Shown: positions 16,639 through 23,668 of the stretch, piece by piece
How the letters are laid out: each line of letters opens with the position of its first letter
Numbering within the stretch: position 1 is the stretch's first letter
NCBI RefSeq assembly: GCF_017368455.1
Contig: NZ_JAFNJU010000004.1
Location: forward strand, 124,001-188,000
DNA length: 64,000 nt
Reading direction: 5' to 3'
DNA from: Proteiniclasticum aestuarii
GTDB taxonomy: Bacteria > Bacillota > Clostridia > Clostridiales > Clostridiaceae
Program-made: the position numbers and the translations under genes
The notes under the pieces: generated by a model
Seen by the model: only the letters and a program-made list of their open reading frames with translations
What the model was told of the DNA's origin: nothing
Databases searched by the model: none

Positions 16639-17358
16639 CTAGAACTCTTCTTTCAGGTCCACAACGCCATCATCGAAGATTTCCAGGGTATCACTGTACT
16701 CCACTTTTCCGATTCTCGATCCTTTGCCGATCTTGACGATTTTTCCTCTGACCACATCCGCTGCTGTATTTTCCAGATGGATCTCATCCCCTTCGATGAC
16801 CCCCACCTTCAGTGTACCGCCTTTTCCTTTGGAAATCAGTCCGGATAAGATTCCATGGAAGGATTCCATCCCATTATGGACTTCCAGCTTCTCACAGAAA
16901 ATCTCTTTGGCCTCGGATTTCCCGCCAAGATTGAATTTCCCGTAGCCCAGATTCATGGAGGTTGTCACATGAAATTCTCCATTTAAGGTGAGCTCTTCCG
17001 CGCTGATTTCATCGACCTTCTCCAGTTCTCCGTTGATGGTGATTTTCTCACCCTCCACCACGGTGCCCTTCATGGAACCGTAGATCTTGATTTCCCTGCC
17101 CTTCACACGCTGATGGAAATTCCCGTCTCCGTAGACGCTGATTTCATCCGCTTCGAGATTCCCCTTGAACTTTCCATCGCCATAAACGGAAATCTTCACG
17201 GCTCTGACATCCTTCTCCGCAACGAGATCCCCTGCCGCTTTCACGTTCTCAGCAGAAACGCTGCCACTGAACCTCAGATCACCCGCACAGGAAATGTCCC
17301 CATAGTCTCCCGCCTCCAGATGGATGTCTCCCACACTCTTTATATTGTTCTTATCCAT
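16639..17358 (-). CDS. Bactofilin-like polymer-forming protein (YhbF/BacF-like)
   Basis: This is a 239-aa protein built of short beta-strand repeats (GDISCAGDLRFSGSVSAEN, KISVYGDGKFKGNL, EISVYGDGNFHQ and so on). The pattern is typical of bactofilins, which polymerise into cytoskeletal filaments through a right-handed beta-helix. The C-terminal third (LKVGVIEGDEIHLENTAAD, then GSRIGKVEYSDTLEI) is strongly shared with the other bactofilin at 18.4-19.1 kb, which has the same length. In B. subtilis the yhbD-yhbE-yhbF cluster encodes an analogous pair needed for motility. Here four small paralogous genes lie between the two. It is the last gene of the operon, and a hairpin lies just upstream of it (17383-17404). 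Confidence 0.85.
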   Translation of the reverse strand: MDKNNIKSVGDIHLEAGDYGDISCAGDLRFSGSVSAENVKAAGDLVAEKDVRAVKISVYGDGKFKGNLEADEISVYGDGNFHQRVKGREIKIYGSMKGTVVEGEKITINGELEKVDEISAEELTLNGEFHVTTSMNLGYGKFNLGGKSEAKEIFCEKLEVHNGMESFHGILSGLISKGKGGTLKVGVIEGDEIHLENTAADVVRGKIVKIGKGSRIGKVEYSDTLEIFDDGVVDLKEEF

Positions 17359-17382
17359 AATTACACTCCCTTTCGAGCTGTA

Positions 17383-17404
17383 GGGCTATCTTTTCTGATA
17401 GCCC
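17383..17404 (-). other. Intercistronic hairpin in the bactofilin operon
   Basis: GGGCTATC-AGAAAA-GATAGCCC has no T run. It sits between the small-paralogue array and the second bactofilin gene. It could protect or process the mRNA, or attenuate the last gene. This role is inferred. Confidence 0.55.
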
Positions 17405-17442
17405 GTTTAGATTATTTCCGTTTCAGGGAATTCTTAAAGCAA

Positions 17443-17634
17443 TCACCATCTCATTTTGATGATCCATTCCCTCATGGCACCCTGCTGAGCTTTGTAGATA
17501 TTGTCAGAAGGATAATCCAGATCCGCTTTTCTGCCGTTCAGAAGATTTTTCATCTTCCAGGAGATGCCTTCTGTCGCTTCCGGATGCACAACCTGTCCTT
17601 TGTCATTGACATAATGCATGTTGTATTTTTTCAT
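17443..17634 (-). CDS. Small bactofilin-operon protein, paralogue 4 in transcription order (63 aa)
   Basis: This is a 63-aa basic protein of unknown family. It shares exact length and the frame MKK-x-N-x-H-xx-N-xx-G-xxx-H, a central GISWKMKNLLNGR and a C-terminal helix ending MREWIIKMRW with three tandem neighbours. No signal peptide or membrane span is seen. The C-terminal 20 residues would form a basic amphipathic helix with two Trp. Compared with the pair at 17.9-18.4 kb it has Val/Gln changes and Tyr47 in place of Cys. A ribosome site, GAAAGGAAG, precedes ATG. It is not a chance ORF: four copies keep length and frame, and each has a ribosome site. Function is unknown. Confidence 0.8.
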   Translation of the reverse strand: MKKYNMHYVNDKGQVVHPEATEGISWKMKNLLNGRKADLDYPSDNIYKAQQGAMREWIIKMRW

Positions 17635-17688
17635 TTTTACTTCCTTTCAAGTGATTTCATCACTTCGCAGCAGGAAACTTTCGGGTCT

Positions 17689-17880
17689 TCACCACTTCAT
17701 TTTCATGGCCCATATACTCAGTGCTCTTCTCTGTTTCCTGTGATAGTCTCCGGAGTCTTCGTCCATCCTGTACTCTTTTTCTTCGGGCAGCGGTTTCATC
17801 TTCCAGGATTTTCGTAAAGCCTCTTCAGGATGGACCAGCTGTCCACGATCATTGATATAATGCATGTTATATTTTTTCAT
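17689..17880 (-). CDS. Small bactofilin-operon protein, paralogue 3 in transcription order, most diverged (63 aa)
   Basis: This is the third gene of the array in transcription order, again exactly 63 aa. It keeps MKKYNMHYINDRGQLVHPEE at the start, SWKMKPL at residues 25-31 and the Trp57...Lys60-Met61...Trp63 ending. The middle (EEKEYRMDEDSGDYHRKQRR) is diverged from the others and more charged. Purifying retention of ends and length, with divergence in the middle, suggests a specialised copy rather than decay. An AAGGAGAAGAG ribosome site is upstream. No known domain is recognised. Confidence 0.78.
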   Translation of the reverse strand: MKKYNMHYINDRGQLVHPEEALRKSWKMKPLPEEKEYRMDEDSGDYHRKQRRALSIWAMKMKW

Positions 17881-17936
17881 TTCTCTTCTCCTTACTTTCA
17901 GGATTTATCCTAGAGCAGCATCCCCATGGTCTGGAC

Positions 17937-18128
17937 TTACCATCTCATTTTCATGATCCATTCTCTCATGGCATCCTGCTGAACTTTACAGATATTGTCA
18001 GAAGCGTAATCCAGGTTATAGTCTCTTCCATTCAGAAGGTTCTTCATTTTCCAGGAAATGCCTTCTGTTTCATCCATGTGGATGAGATGTCCCTTGTGAT
18101 TGATGAAATGAATATTATGTTTTTTCAT
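17937..18128 (-). CDS. Small bactofilin-operon protein, paralogue 2 in transcription order (63 aa)
   Basis: This copy is 60/63 identical to the neighbouring copy at 18184-18375; the differences are His4, Phe8 and Ser43. It carries MKKHNIHFINHKGHLIHMDE, GISWKMKNLLNGRDYNLDY and the ending MREWIMKMRW. Near-identity at DNA level, including flanks, indicates a recent tandem duplication with a period of about 247 bp. A single Cys at residue 47 is shared with copy 1 only. Ribosome site: AAGGAG. Function is unknown, and it would be cytosolic by sequence. Confidence 0.8.
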   Translation of the reverse strand: MKKHNIHFINHKGHLIHMDETEGISWKMKNLLNGRDYNLDYASDNICKVQQDAMREWIMKMRW

Positions 18129-18183
18129 TTTTACTCCTTACCTTTCGATTTTCAGATCTTCAGCAGTATTCAGATGGAATGGA

Positions 18184-18375
18184 TTACCATCTCATTTTCA
18201 TGATCCATTCCCGCATGGCATCCTGCTGAACTTTACAGATATTGTCCGTAGCATAGTCCAGGTTATAGTCTCTTCCATTCAGAAGATTCTTCATCTTCCA
18301 GGAAATGCCTTCTGTTTCATCCATGTGGATGAGATGCCCTTTATGGTTGATAAGATGGATATTGTATTTTTTCAT
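18184..18375 (-). CDS. Small bactofilin-operon protein, paralogue 1 in transcription order (63 aa)
   Basis: This is the first copy of the four-gene array. Its start lies 9 bp after the stop of the first bactofilin gene, which implies tight coupling. The 63-aa sequence has an N-terminal half rich in His, Asn and Lys, an SWKMK core at residues 25-29 and a basic, Trp-containing C-terminal helix. Residues invariant in all four copies are Met1, Lys2, Lys3, Asn5, His7, Asn10, Gly13, His17, Ser25-Lys29, Leu31, Asp40, Gln50, Ala53, Trp57, Lys60, Met61 and Trp63. I do not recognise a family. A role as bactofilin-binding adaptor is an inference from position only. Confidence 0.8.
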   Translation of the reverse strand: MKKYNIHLINHKGHLIHMDETEGISWKMKNLLNGRDYNLDYATDNICKVQQDAMREWIMKMRW

Positions 18376-18384
18376 TTTTACTCC

Positions 18385-19104
18385 TTACCTTTCGATCTTC
18401 TCTTTCACAGTGGAATCCGGGTCAATGCTGAGCTCCTCACTGTATTCCACAGTTCCGATTCGGCATCCGGGTCCCAGGGTCACGCGCTCCCCGCTCACTC
18501 TTTCGCAGGTGGTGTTTTCCAGATAAATGTCATCGCCTTCGATGACATGGACTTTCAGGGAACCTTTTCCTTTTCCGAAAATGGTTTTGATCAGCCCTCC
18601 GGTATAACTGTTTCCTTCTCTCACTGTAATCTTTGCGCCAACCAGCTCAGATACTTCAGAACGAGTCGCCAGATTCAGTTCACAGGTTTCGCAGTTCACG
18701 ACGCCGCCTGATAGGATGCCTCCATCCAGCCTGAAATCCTCGCACTCCATATCTCCGTCCACTTTGATTTCACCAGCAAGCTTCAGGTTTGTGCTTTTTA
18801 TGGATTTCCCTACCTTGATTCCTCCGGAAAGCGATATTTCCTTTCCCGTCAGGGAACCTCCGATGGTGGACCCGCCTGAAATCTTTATCACGTCAGCCTG
18901 AACGTTACCGTTGATCTTGCATGCGCCGGATACTTTGCAGCTTCCTGCTTTCACGCTTCCATCCACTGTGATGGCTCCGGAGATGCTCATGGTCTCGCAG
19001 ATGATGTCTGATGTGATTTTGCTTGCGCCGGATACTCTTACGTCTTTATACTCTCCACCTGTGGATACAGATGCTCCTGATATTTTCAGATCTCTTTTTT
19101 CCAT
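18385..19104 (-). CDS. Bactofilin-like polymer-forming protein (YhbE/BacE-like)
   Basis: This is a 239-aa protein of repeated short strands (KISGASVSTGGEYKDVRVSG, then SISGAITVDGSVKAGSCKVSG and GNVQADVIKISGGST), as in bactofilin beta-helices. The C-terminal part, KVHVIEGDDIYLENT followed by GCRIGTVEYSEELSI, is shared with the second bactofilin in this operon. It lies 14 bp downstream of the YhbD-like gene and directly upstream of the small-paralogue array. It would form cytoskeletal filaments or scaffolds in the cytosol or at the membrane. In Bacillus the equivalent pair is linked to flagellar assembly. No motility genes are in this window. Confidence 0.85.
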   Translation of the reverse strand: MEKRDLKISGASVSTGGEYKDVRVSGASKITSDIICETMSISGAITVDGSVKAGSCKVSGACKINGNVQADVIKISGGSTIGGSLTGKEISLSGGIKVGKSIKSTNLKLAGEIKVDGDMECEDFRLDGGILSGGVVNCETCELNLATRSEVSELVGAKITVREGNSYTGGLIKTIFGKGKGSLKVHVIEGDDIYLENTTCERVSGERVTLGPGCRIGTVEYSEELSIDPDSTVKEKIER

Positions 19105-19118
19105 GATTCTCCTCCAAA

Positions 19119-19739
19119 TTAGATGATTTTCAGTTTCAGCTTCTCTACAGCACTTCTGATGCTGTAGTTGTCTACGATCGGTGTCTGGTCCGAATAGAAG
19201 ATTTCTCCATTCTTGTGCAGCAAGGACACGCTCACGCCGAATTTTCGGTATACAGAAAGACTTGGATCTTTATCCTTGATGGTCTCATAATTGTCGCTGA
19301 GCATGCGCAGAATCCTCGACATATCTTCGATACTCAGATGTCCCTGGTTGAGCAGATCTTCGGAGATATACATGTAGAGGATATCCTCGAAACTGTACTC
19401 TTCCTTTCCTTTGAAGATCTCCTCATACAGATTGATGATCTCTTTGCTCAGAATCTGAAGGCTCAGAAGCTCTTCTCGTCTTCTCACCATGGATTCCGGA
19501 ATGTCGGATGAAAACTTGTCTGCCAGATCATCCAGCGAAGCGCCGTCTTTCATGTTGAGAATCTGATGGATTCGGTCCATGATCTTTTCTCGGGGAAAGA
19601 AGGTTTCCTGTCCCGTATAAGTCGATTTCTTCATGAACCATTCTTCGGGAATCAGTTTCTTTCTTTTCCATCTATATAGCTGTCCATAGGATATACTCAT
19701 TTCTACCAGTAAATCTTTCTTGGAAATTAGTTCTTCCAT
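19119..19739 (-). CDS. yhbD: YhbD family (DUF4004) protein with MerR-like helix-turn-helix
   Basis: This is a 206-aa protein that begins MEELISKKDLLVEMSISYG, then QLYRWKRKKLIPEEWF and TGQETFFPREKI. This N-terminus is characteristic of YhbD/DUF4004 and looks like a MerR-type winged HTH. The remainder is helical, with no cofactor motif. The start is ATG 19739 with AGAGGTGAG upstream; a longer in-frame start at 19832 is rejected because it would run through the operator-like palindrome and lacks a ribosome site. It heads the bactofilin operon, as yhbD does in B. subtilis. A DNA-binding, possibly autoregulatory role is inferred from the HTH and the repeated GTAACA sites upstream. Confidence 0.82.
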   Translation of the reverse strand: MEELISKKDLLVEMSISYGQLYRWKRKKLIPEEWFMKKSTYTGQETFFPREKIMDRIHQILNMKDGASLDDLADKFSSDIPESMVRRREELLSLQILSKEIINLYEEIFKGKEEYSFEDILYMYISEDLLNQGHLSIEDMSRILRMLSDNYETIKDKDPSLSVYRKFGVSVSLLHKNGEIFYSDQTPIVDNYSIRSAVEKLKLKII

Positions 19740-19762
19740 ATTGCTCACCTCTTGATGAGAGT

Positions 19763-19780
19763 GTAACATAACATTGTTAC
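19763..19780. promoter_or_regulatory. Operator-like palindrome GTAACA-N6-TGTTAC
   Basis: GTAACATAACATTGTTAC is a 6-6-6 inverted repeat 24 bp before the yhbD start. Its right half extends to TGTTACGTTG. Confidence 0.55.
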
Positions 19781-19909
19781 GTTGTAAAGAGGGTAAGCAT
19801 AATAAACCCGTATTTTCATGAATTATTGTCATATTGAAAATAATTCATGGTATTCAAGCGTTTTAGCTGATTATATTTAATAATTCACCTCATTTTCCCT
19901 TGAAATCAT

Positions 19910-19919
19910 CAACGTAACA
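19910..19919. promoter_or_regulatory. Second copy of the half-site, CAACGTAACA
   Basis: This is the exact reverse complement of TGTTACGTTG at 19776-19785. A third, shorter copy (GCGTAACAGA) lies at 19965-19973, 52 bp further on. Repetition around one promoter region suggests sites for one DNA-binding protein. Confidence 0.45.
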
Positions 19920-20054
19920 ACCCCCTGGTCTCTTATGTACTATATTTTCAATAAATAGTCTCAGCGTAACAGACCTTATCCTAAAACAAGCCTTTGTCCT
20001 CTGTATACCTATATTCCTTACAGTATTTTGACATGACCTTTTCATTCATTCCAA

Positions 20055-20097
20055 TAAAAAAGAACCCCCTAAGGATTCATGGGAATCCCTAAGAGGT
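20055..20097 (-). terminator. Rho-independent terminator of the vor/kor operon
   Basis: On the minus strand, CCTCTTAGGGATTC pairs with GAATCCTTAGGGGG (one bulge) and is followed by TTCTTTTTT, 16 bp after the last gene. Confidence 0.8.
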
Positions 20098-20113
20098 AAT
20101 TATAAAAATCCTA

Positions 20114-20659
20114 TTACGCCATGACAGCTTCTTTCTTCGCGTATTCCACGCCCTTATCGATGGCTTTCTTGTTCATTTCAAAGAATGCTTCCTTGCCATG
20201 ACCCTTCAGGGCAGCAAGCAGGGCTTCTTCGGAGATGATCTGTATCTTTTCCACAAGCGCGCCGAGAAGAACCATGTTGGCGATCTTCACGGAACCAATG
20301 GCACCGGCTTCATCCTGAGCTGGAATTCTGATGACTGTTACGTCCTCTCTCTTCACATCTCTTGTAACAAGATTGGAATCCAGAATGATCAGTCCACCAG
20401 GCTTCACCGTGCTTTCGAACTTATCCAGGGAAGGTCTGTTCATGACAACCAGTGTGTCTGGGGCGGTGATGATGGGTGCACCGATTTCCTCGTCGGATAC
20501 GATGACAGAACAGTTGGCTGTTCCTCCTCTCATCTCAGGGCCGTAGCTTGGGCACCAGGATACATTCATATCCACATCCATGCCACCGAAAGCAAGGAAC
20601 TTACCCATGGAGAGGATACCTTGTCCACCGAATCCTGCAAAAATAATTTCCTGTGTCAT
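20114..20659 (-). CDS. vorC: 2-oxoacid:ferredoxin oxidoreductase, gamma subunit
   Basis: This is the gamma subunit (181 aa) of a four-subunit 2-oxoacid:ferredoxin oxidoreductase that oxidatively decarboxylates 2-oxoacids to acyl-CoA with reduced ferredoxin. It begins MTQEIIFAGFGGQGILSMGK, the typical gamma-subunit start. It also has CPSYGPEMRGGTANCSV and ends in an Ala-rich helix. The start ATG overlaps the stop of the beta-subunit gene (TAATG), and a longer in-frame start is rejected. It is the last gene of the operon before a strong terminator. By family it is shared between Kor and Vor types, so specificity rests on the alpha subunit and gene context. Confidence 0.9.
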   Translation of the reverse strand: MTQEIIFAGFGGQGILSMGKFLAFGGMDVDMNVSWCPSYGPEMRGGTANCSVIVSDEEIGAPIITAPDTLVVMNRPSLDKFESTVKPGGLIILDSNLVTRDVKREDVTVIRIPAQDEAGAIGSVKIANMVLLGALVEKIQIISEEALLAALKGHGKEAFFEMNKKAIDKGVEYAKKEAVMA

Positions 20660-21426
20660 TATTTCGCCTCCTCTTTGCTCAAGTCCTTCTTTACGCCTAA
20701 TGGATAGTAGGGAATCATGTTTTCTCTCAGCCACTTCAGAGACTCTTCTGTATTGAGGCCCCAGTTGGTAGGACAGATGGAAAGCACTTCAACCAGATTG
20801 TATCCTTTTCCGTCGATGGCATTCTGGAATGCTTTCTTGATGGCTTTCTTGGTCTTCGCAACACCGGCCACCTTATCTACAGATACTCTTTCGATGTAGT
20901 AGGAACCATCCAGCTGTGCAACCATTTCGGAGAATCGGATGGGATATCCCTGTGTCGCCACATCTCTTCCATAAGGTGATGTTTCGGTCTTCTGTCCTGG
21001 AAGAGTTGTTGGCGCCATCTGGCCACCAGTCATTCCGTAAATACAGTTATTCACAAAAATGGTTACAATTTTCTCCCCTCTAGCCGCAACGTGAACCGCT
21101 TCTGCTGTTCCGATGGCTGCCAGATCTCCGTCTCCCTGATAGGTGAAGACGATCTTGTCAGGATTGGCTCTCTTTATTCCTGTAGCTACCGCTGGCGCTC
21201 TACCATGGGCTGCTTCAAACATGTCACATGCGAAATAGTCGTATGCAAGTACCGAACATCCGACCGGTGCTACACCGATGGTCTTGTCCACGATATCAAG
21301 CTCTTCCATAACCTCACCAATCAGTCTGTGAATGACACCGTGGGTGCATCCAGGACAGTAGTGTGTAGGAACATCCAGTAAGCCGTTTGTGGGCTTAAAC
21401 AGAATTTCTCTATCCTTTAACTCCAT
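20659..21426 (-). CDS. vorA: 2-oxoacid:ferredoxin oxidoreductase, beta (thiamine pyrophosphate) subunit
   Basis: This 255-aa catalytic subunit binds thiamine pyrophosphate and a [4Fe-4S] cluster. Visible motifs are THYCPGCTHG near the N-terminus, the TPP-binding TYQGDGDLAAIGTAEA then VNNCIYGMTGGQ, and PVGCSVLAYDYF. Both ends overlap neighbours by one base (TAATG), so translation of alpha, beta and gamma is coupled. Together with the alpha subunit and the small ferredoxin it would convert a 2-oxoacid and CoA to acyl-CoA, CO2 and reduced ferredoxin. Confidence 0.93.
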   Translation of the reverse strand: MELKDREILFKPTNGLLDVPTHYCPGCTHGVIHRLIGEVMEELDIVDKTIGVAPVGCSVLAYDYFACDMFEAAHGRAPAVATGIKRANPDKIVFTYQGDGDLAAIGTAEAVHVAARGEKIVTIFVNNCIYGMTGGQMAPTTLPGQKTETSPYGRDVATQGYPIRFSEMVAQLDGSYYIERVSVDKVAGVAKTKKAIKKAFQNAIDGKGYNLVEVLSICPTNWGLNTEESLKWLRENMIPYYPLGVKKDLSKEEAK

Positions 21427-22496
21427 TATTTATTCCCCCCTACAATTTCCATAGCCTTATCCAGTATTTCTTCTGGTGAAGGAATCATTCCACCTGATCT
21501 TCCATAGAAATGTACTGGCTTTCTGCCTTCCACGGAAAGTCTCACGTCTTCCACCATCTGACCCTTGCTCATTTCCACTGCCAGGTAACCATGCTTGGTG
21601 CTTCCGATGGTCAGGTCAAAAGCTTCCTGTGGGTATGGCCATAGGGTGATCGGTCTGATGAGACCCAGGTTGATCCCCTTCGCTTTGGCAAGCTTGATGG
21701 TATTCTTGCAGATTCTTGCTGTGGTGCCATAAGCCACCATGATCAGGTCCGCGTCTTCCGTATTCATCAGTTCATACTTGACTTCATTCTTCTTGATTTC
21801 ATCATACTTTCTGCCCAGGTGATCATTATGCTTTTCAAGCTCTTCACTCTTCAGGAACAGGGAGTTGATGACATTGTGATGTGCTCTGCCATTTCTTCCA
21901 TTGGCAGCCCATGTCTTTTCAGGAAGCACTCTTGTGGATGTGGAAGGTCTGAATTCAACAGGCTCCATCATCTGACCCAGCATTCCGTCTCCCATGATCA
22001 TGACTGGTGTTCTATACTGATCTGCCACATCAAAGGCTTCTGTAATCAGGTCCACCATTTCCTGAATGGAGGATGGTGCATAGACGGGCATATGGAAGTC
22101 ACCATGTGCTCCACCCTTGGTCGCCTGGAAGTAGTCAGACTGTGCAGGCTGAATGCCACCTAGTCCTGGGCCTCCTCTGACGATATTGATGATGACGCAT
22201 GGAAGCTCGGCTCCCGCGATATAGGAAATTCCTTCTGCTTTCAGTGAGATTCCAGGTGAAGATGAACTGGTCATGCATCTGACGCCTGTACCTGCAGCGC
22301 CGTAAATCATGTTGATGGCTGCAATTTCACTTTCCGCCTGCAGGAACACTCTGTCAATTGTAGGCATCTTCTTCGCCATATAGGCTGCGACTTCTGTCTG
22401 TGGTGTGATCGGATATCCGAAGAAACACTGACAGTTGGCTCTGATGGCCGCTTCTCCAATGGCCTCGTTTCCCTTCATGAGAACTTTTTCACTCAT
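21426..22496 (-). CDS. vorB: 2-oxoacid:ferredoxin oxidoreductase, alpha subunit (VorB-type)
   Basis: This is the alpha subunit of 356 aa. It starts MSEKVLMKGNEAIGEAAIRA and has GYPITPQTEVAAYMAK, QAESEIAAINMIYGAAGTG, TSSSSPGISLKAEG and VRGGPGLGGIQPAQSDYFQA. These are typical of the VorB/KorA branch, usually annotated as 3-methyl-2-oxobutanoate dehydrogenase. The preference for branched-chain 2-oxoacids is supported by the upstream buk-ptb-buk genes, which would turn the acyl-CoA into acid plus ATP. 2-Oxoglutarate or a broad range of 2-oxoacids remain possible. AGGGGGTAGAG lies upstream of the start. Confidence 0.92.
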   Translation of the reverse strand: MSEKVLMKGNEAIGEAAIRANCQCFFGYPITPQTEVAAYMAKKMPTIDRVFLQAESEIAAINMIYGAAGTGVRCMTSSSSPGISLKAEGISYIAGAELPCVIINIVRGGPGLGGIQPAQSDYFQATKGGAHGDFHMPVYAPSSIQEMVDLITEAFDVADQYRTPVMIMGDGMLGQMMEPVEFRPSTSTRVLPEKTWAANGRNGRAHHNVINSLFLKSEELEKHNDHLGRKYDEIKKNEVKYELMNTEDADLIMVAYGTTARICKNTIKLAKAKGINLGLIRPITLWPYPQEAFDLTIGSTKHGYLAVEMSKGQMVEDVRLSVEGRKPVHFYGRSGGMIPSPEEILDKAMEIVGGNK

Positions 22497-22508
22497 TTGC
22501 TCTACCCC

Positions 22509-22718
22509 CTATTTATACACTGTAATAACAAGATCTGGACACATTCTTCCACAGGATGTACATCCTATGCACTTTTCCATGAGTTCATCCGGAATACCGG
22601 CGGGTCTGTACCCCTTCTCATTCAATCTGTCCGTGAAACCGATGATCTTCACAGGACAGGCAATCACACACTGTCCGCAGCTCTTGCATCGTTCTTCTCT
22701 AAATACAACTTTTGGCAT
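22509..22718 (-). CDS. Ferredoxin-type delta subunit, 2x[4Fe-4S]
   Basis: This is a 69-aa dicluster ferredoxin with two CxxCxxCxxxC(P) motifs: CKSCGQCVIACPVK and CIGCTSCGRMCPD. It fits the delta subunit (KorD/VorD) that passes electrons from the TPP subunit to free ferredoxin. A GGGGGATATG ribosome site precedes ATG, and the gene lies 12 bp before the alpha subunit gene in one operon. Confidence 0.93.
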   Translation of the reverse strand: MPKVVFREERCKSCGQCVIACPVKIIGFTDRLNEKGYRPAGIPDELMEKCIGCTSCGRMCPDLVITVYK

Positions 22719-22738
22719 ATCATATCCCCCTTAATATT

Positions 22739-23401
22739 TTAATTCCATGGTGTTTTCATGAAAATGTCGATGGGAAGAAGCTCCCCATGTAACTTACCCT
22801 CTAGCGATTCCGCCAGATCTCTTCTGGCCACGGTGTATAGATGCGGTATGCCAAGTTCTTTTGACAAATCATGAACAATTGCATCTCCCTTGATGATTTC
22901 CTCCGCGGTGGTCTCATAGGAGAGATTGGTATTGGAAATCAGATGCGTCACCTTCAGTCTTGAGGATCTTTCGATGCTCGCGATGTACTCCTTGATTCCC
23001 TTTTCGTCCGGTGTGAAAGGTCTCTGGGTATTGATCACGAAATACATGCTGTAATCCGTTTTGATCAGCTCGTGATTATACTGCCCCAGTACCGTTGCAC
23101 CCATATCGTCTCCGCCGATATCCAGGATGAAGTTCGTATCTTTTTTTACAAAAATACTGGAAACTTCTCCAGGTACCACCATCAGCTCTGCATTGGACCA
23201 TTCCGGGTTTGCCGCAATGACATCAATGCCGTCTTTGGCCAAGGTGCCTTTGAAGTCTCTGATACAGAAGAAAGGATTGACGATGTCGATATCAACAAGT
23301 GCCACCTTTTTCCCCTCATGATTCAGTTTTTTCGCCAGGTTGATGGAAATCTCAGATTTCCCGCTGCCAAAATGCCCTGTGATGATAGTGATTCTTTCCA
23401 A
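22739..23401 (-). CDS. CobQ/MinD/ParA-like P-loop ATPase linked to the oxidoreductase operon
   Basis: This is a 220-aa nucleotide-binding protein. It starts at TTG 23401 (LERITIITG), chosen because GGAGGG lies exactly 7 nt upstream; the ATG at 23416 overlaps that site and has none of its own. The P-loop is GHFGSGKSEISINLA, followed by VALVDIDIVNPFFCIRDF (switch I-like) and FILDIGGDDMGATVLGQY (switch II region). The C-terminus has LISNTNLSYETTAEEI. Genes of this type are often found beside clostridial kor/vor genes. A maturation or Fe-S cluster delivery role is conceivable but not established. It is the first gene of the vor unit, 20 bp before the ferredoxin gene. Confidence 0.82.
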   Translation of the reverse strand: MERITIITGHFGSGKSEISINLAKKLNHEGKKVALVDIDIVNPFFCIRDFKGTLAKDGIDVIAANPEWSNAELMVVPGEVSSIFVKKDTNFILDIGGDDMGATVLGQYNHELIKTDYSMYFVINTQRPFTPDEKGIKEYIASIERSSRLKVTHLISNTNLSYETTAEEIIKGDAIVHDLSKELGIPHLYTVARRDLAESLEGKLHGELLPIDIFMKTPWN

Positions 23402-23668
23402 GTGGCATCCCTCCATTTTTACTGTACCTTTATTTTATTATAAAATCTTCCCTTAATCTAATTTCCAATTTCATGGCAAAATCCTGAATTGGTTTGAAGA
23501 TTCATGTCTACATCGGTCAGCAAAGCGGATTTTCACAACAGAAACCCCAGTTTGTTATCAATAACCCCTGTATACCTTTACAAATCACGATTTTTGACTT
23601 ATTTTAGATTTTTTCACTTTTTATTATTAATTTGATAATATTTTATCACGGTTTTGCACTTTCACATA
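23402..23668. other. AT-rich gap between butyrate kinase 2 and the vor operon
   Basis: These 267 bp are rich in A+T. A palindrome GTTATCAATAAC is at 23554-23565, and a weak TATAAT lies near the ATPase start on the minus strand. No clear terminator is seen, so readthrough from the buk-ptb-buk genes is possible. Confidence 0.45.

Larger units (their letters stand above)
19740..20113. other. Regulatory region of the yhbD-bactofilin operon
   Basis: These 374 bp without a gene hold the GTAACA palindrome and two further copies of the motif, AT-rich promoter DNA, and the terminator of the upstream oxidoreductase operon. No -35/-10 pair stands out clearly. Confidence 0.6.

Noticed and set aside
17443..18375. 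CRISPR-like array
   Set aside because: The 247-bp periodicity comes from four coding paralogues. There are no short identical repeats with unique spacers and no cas genes.
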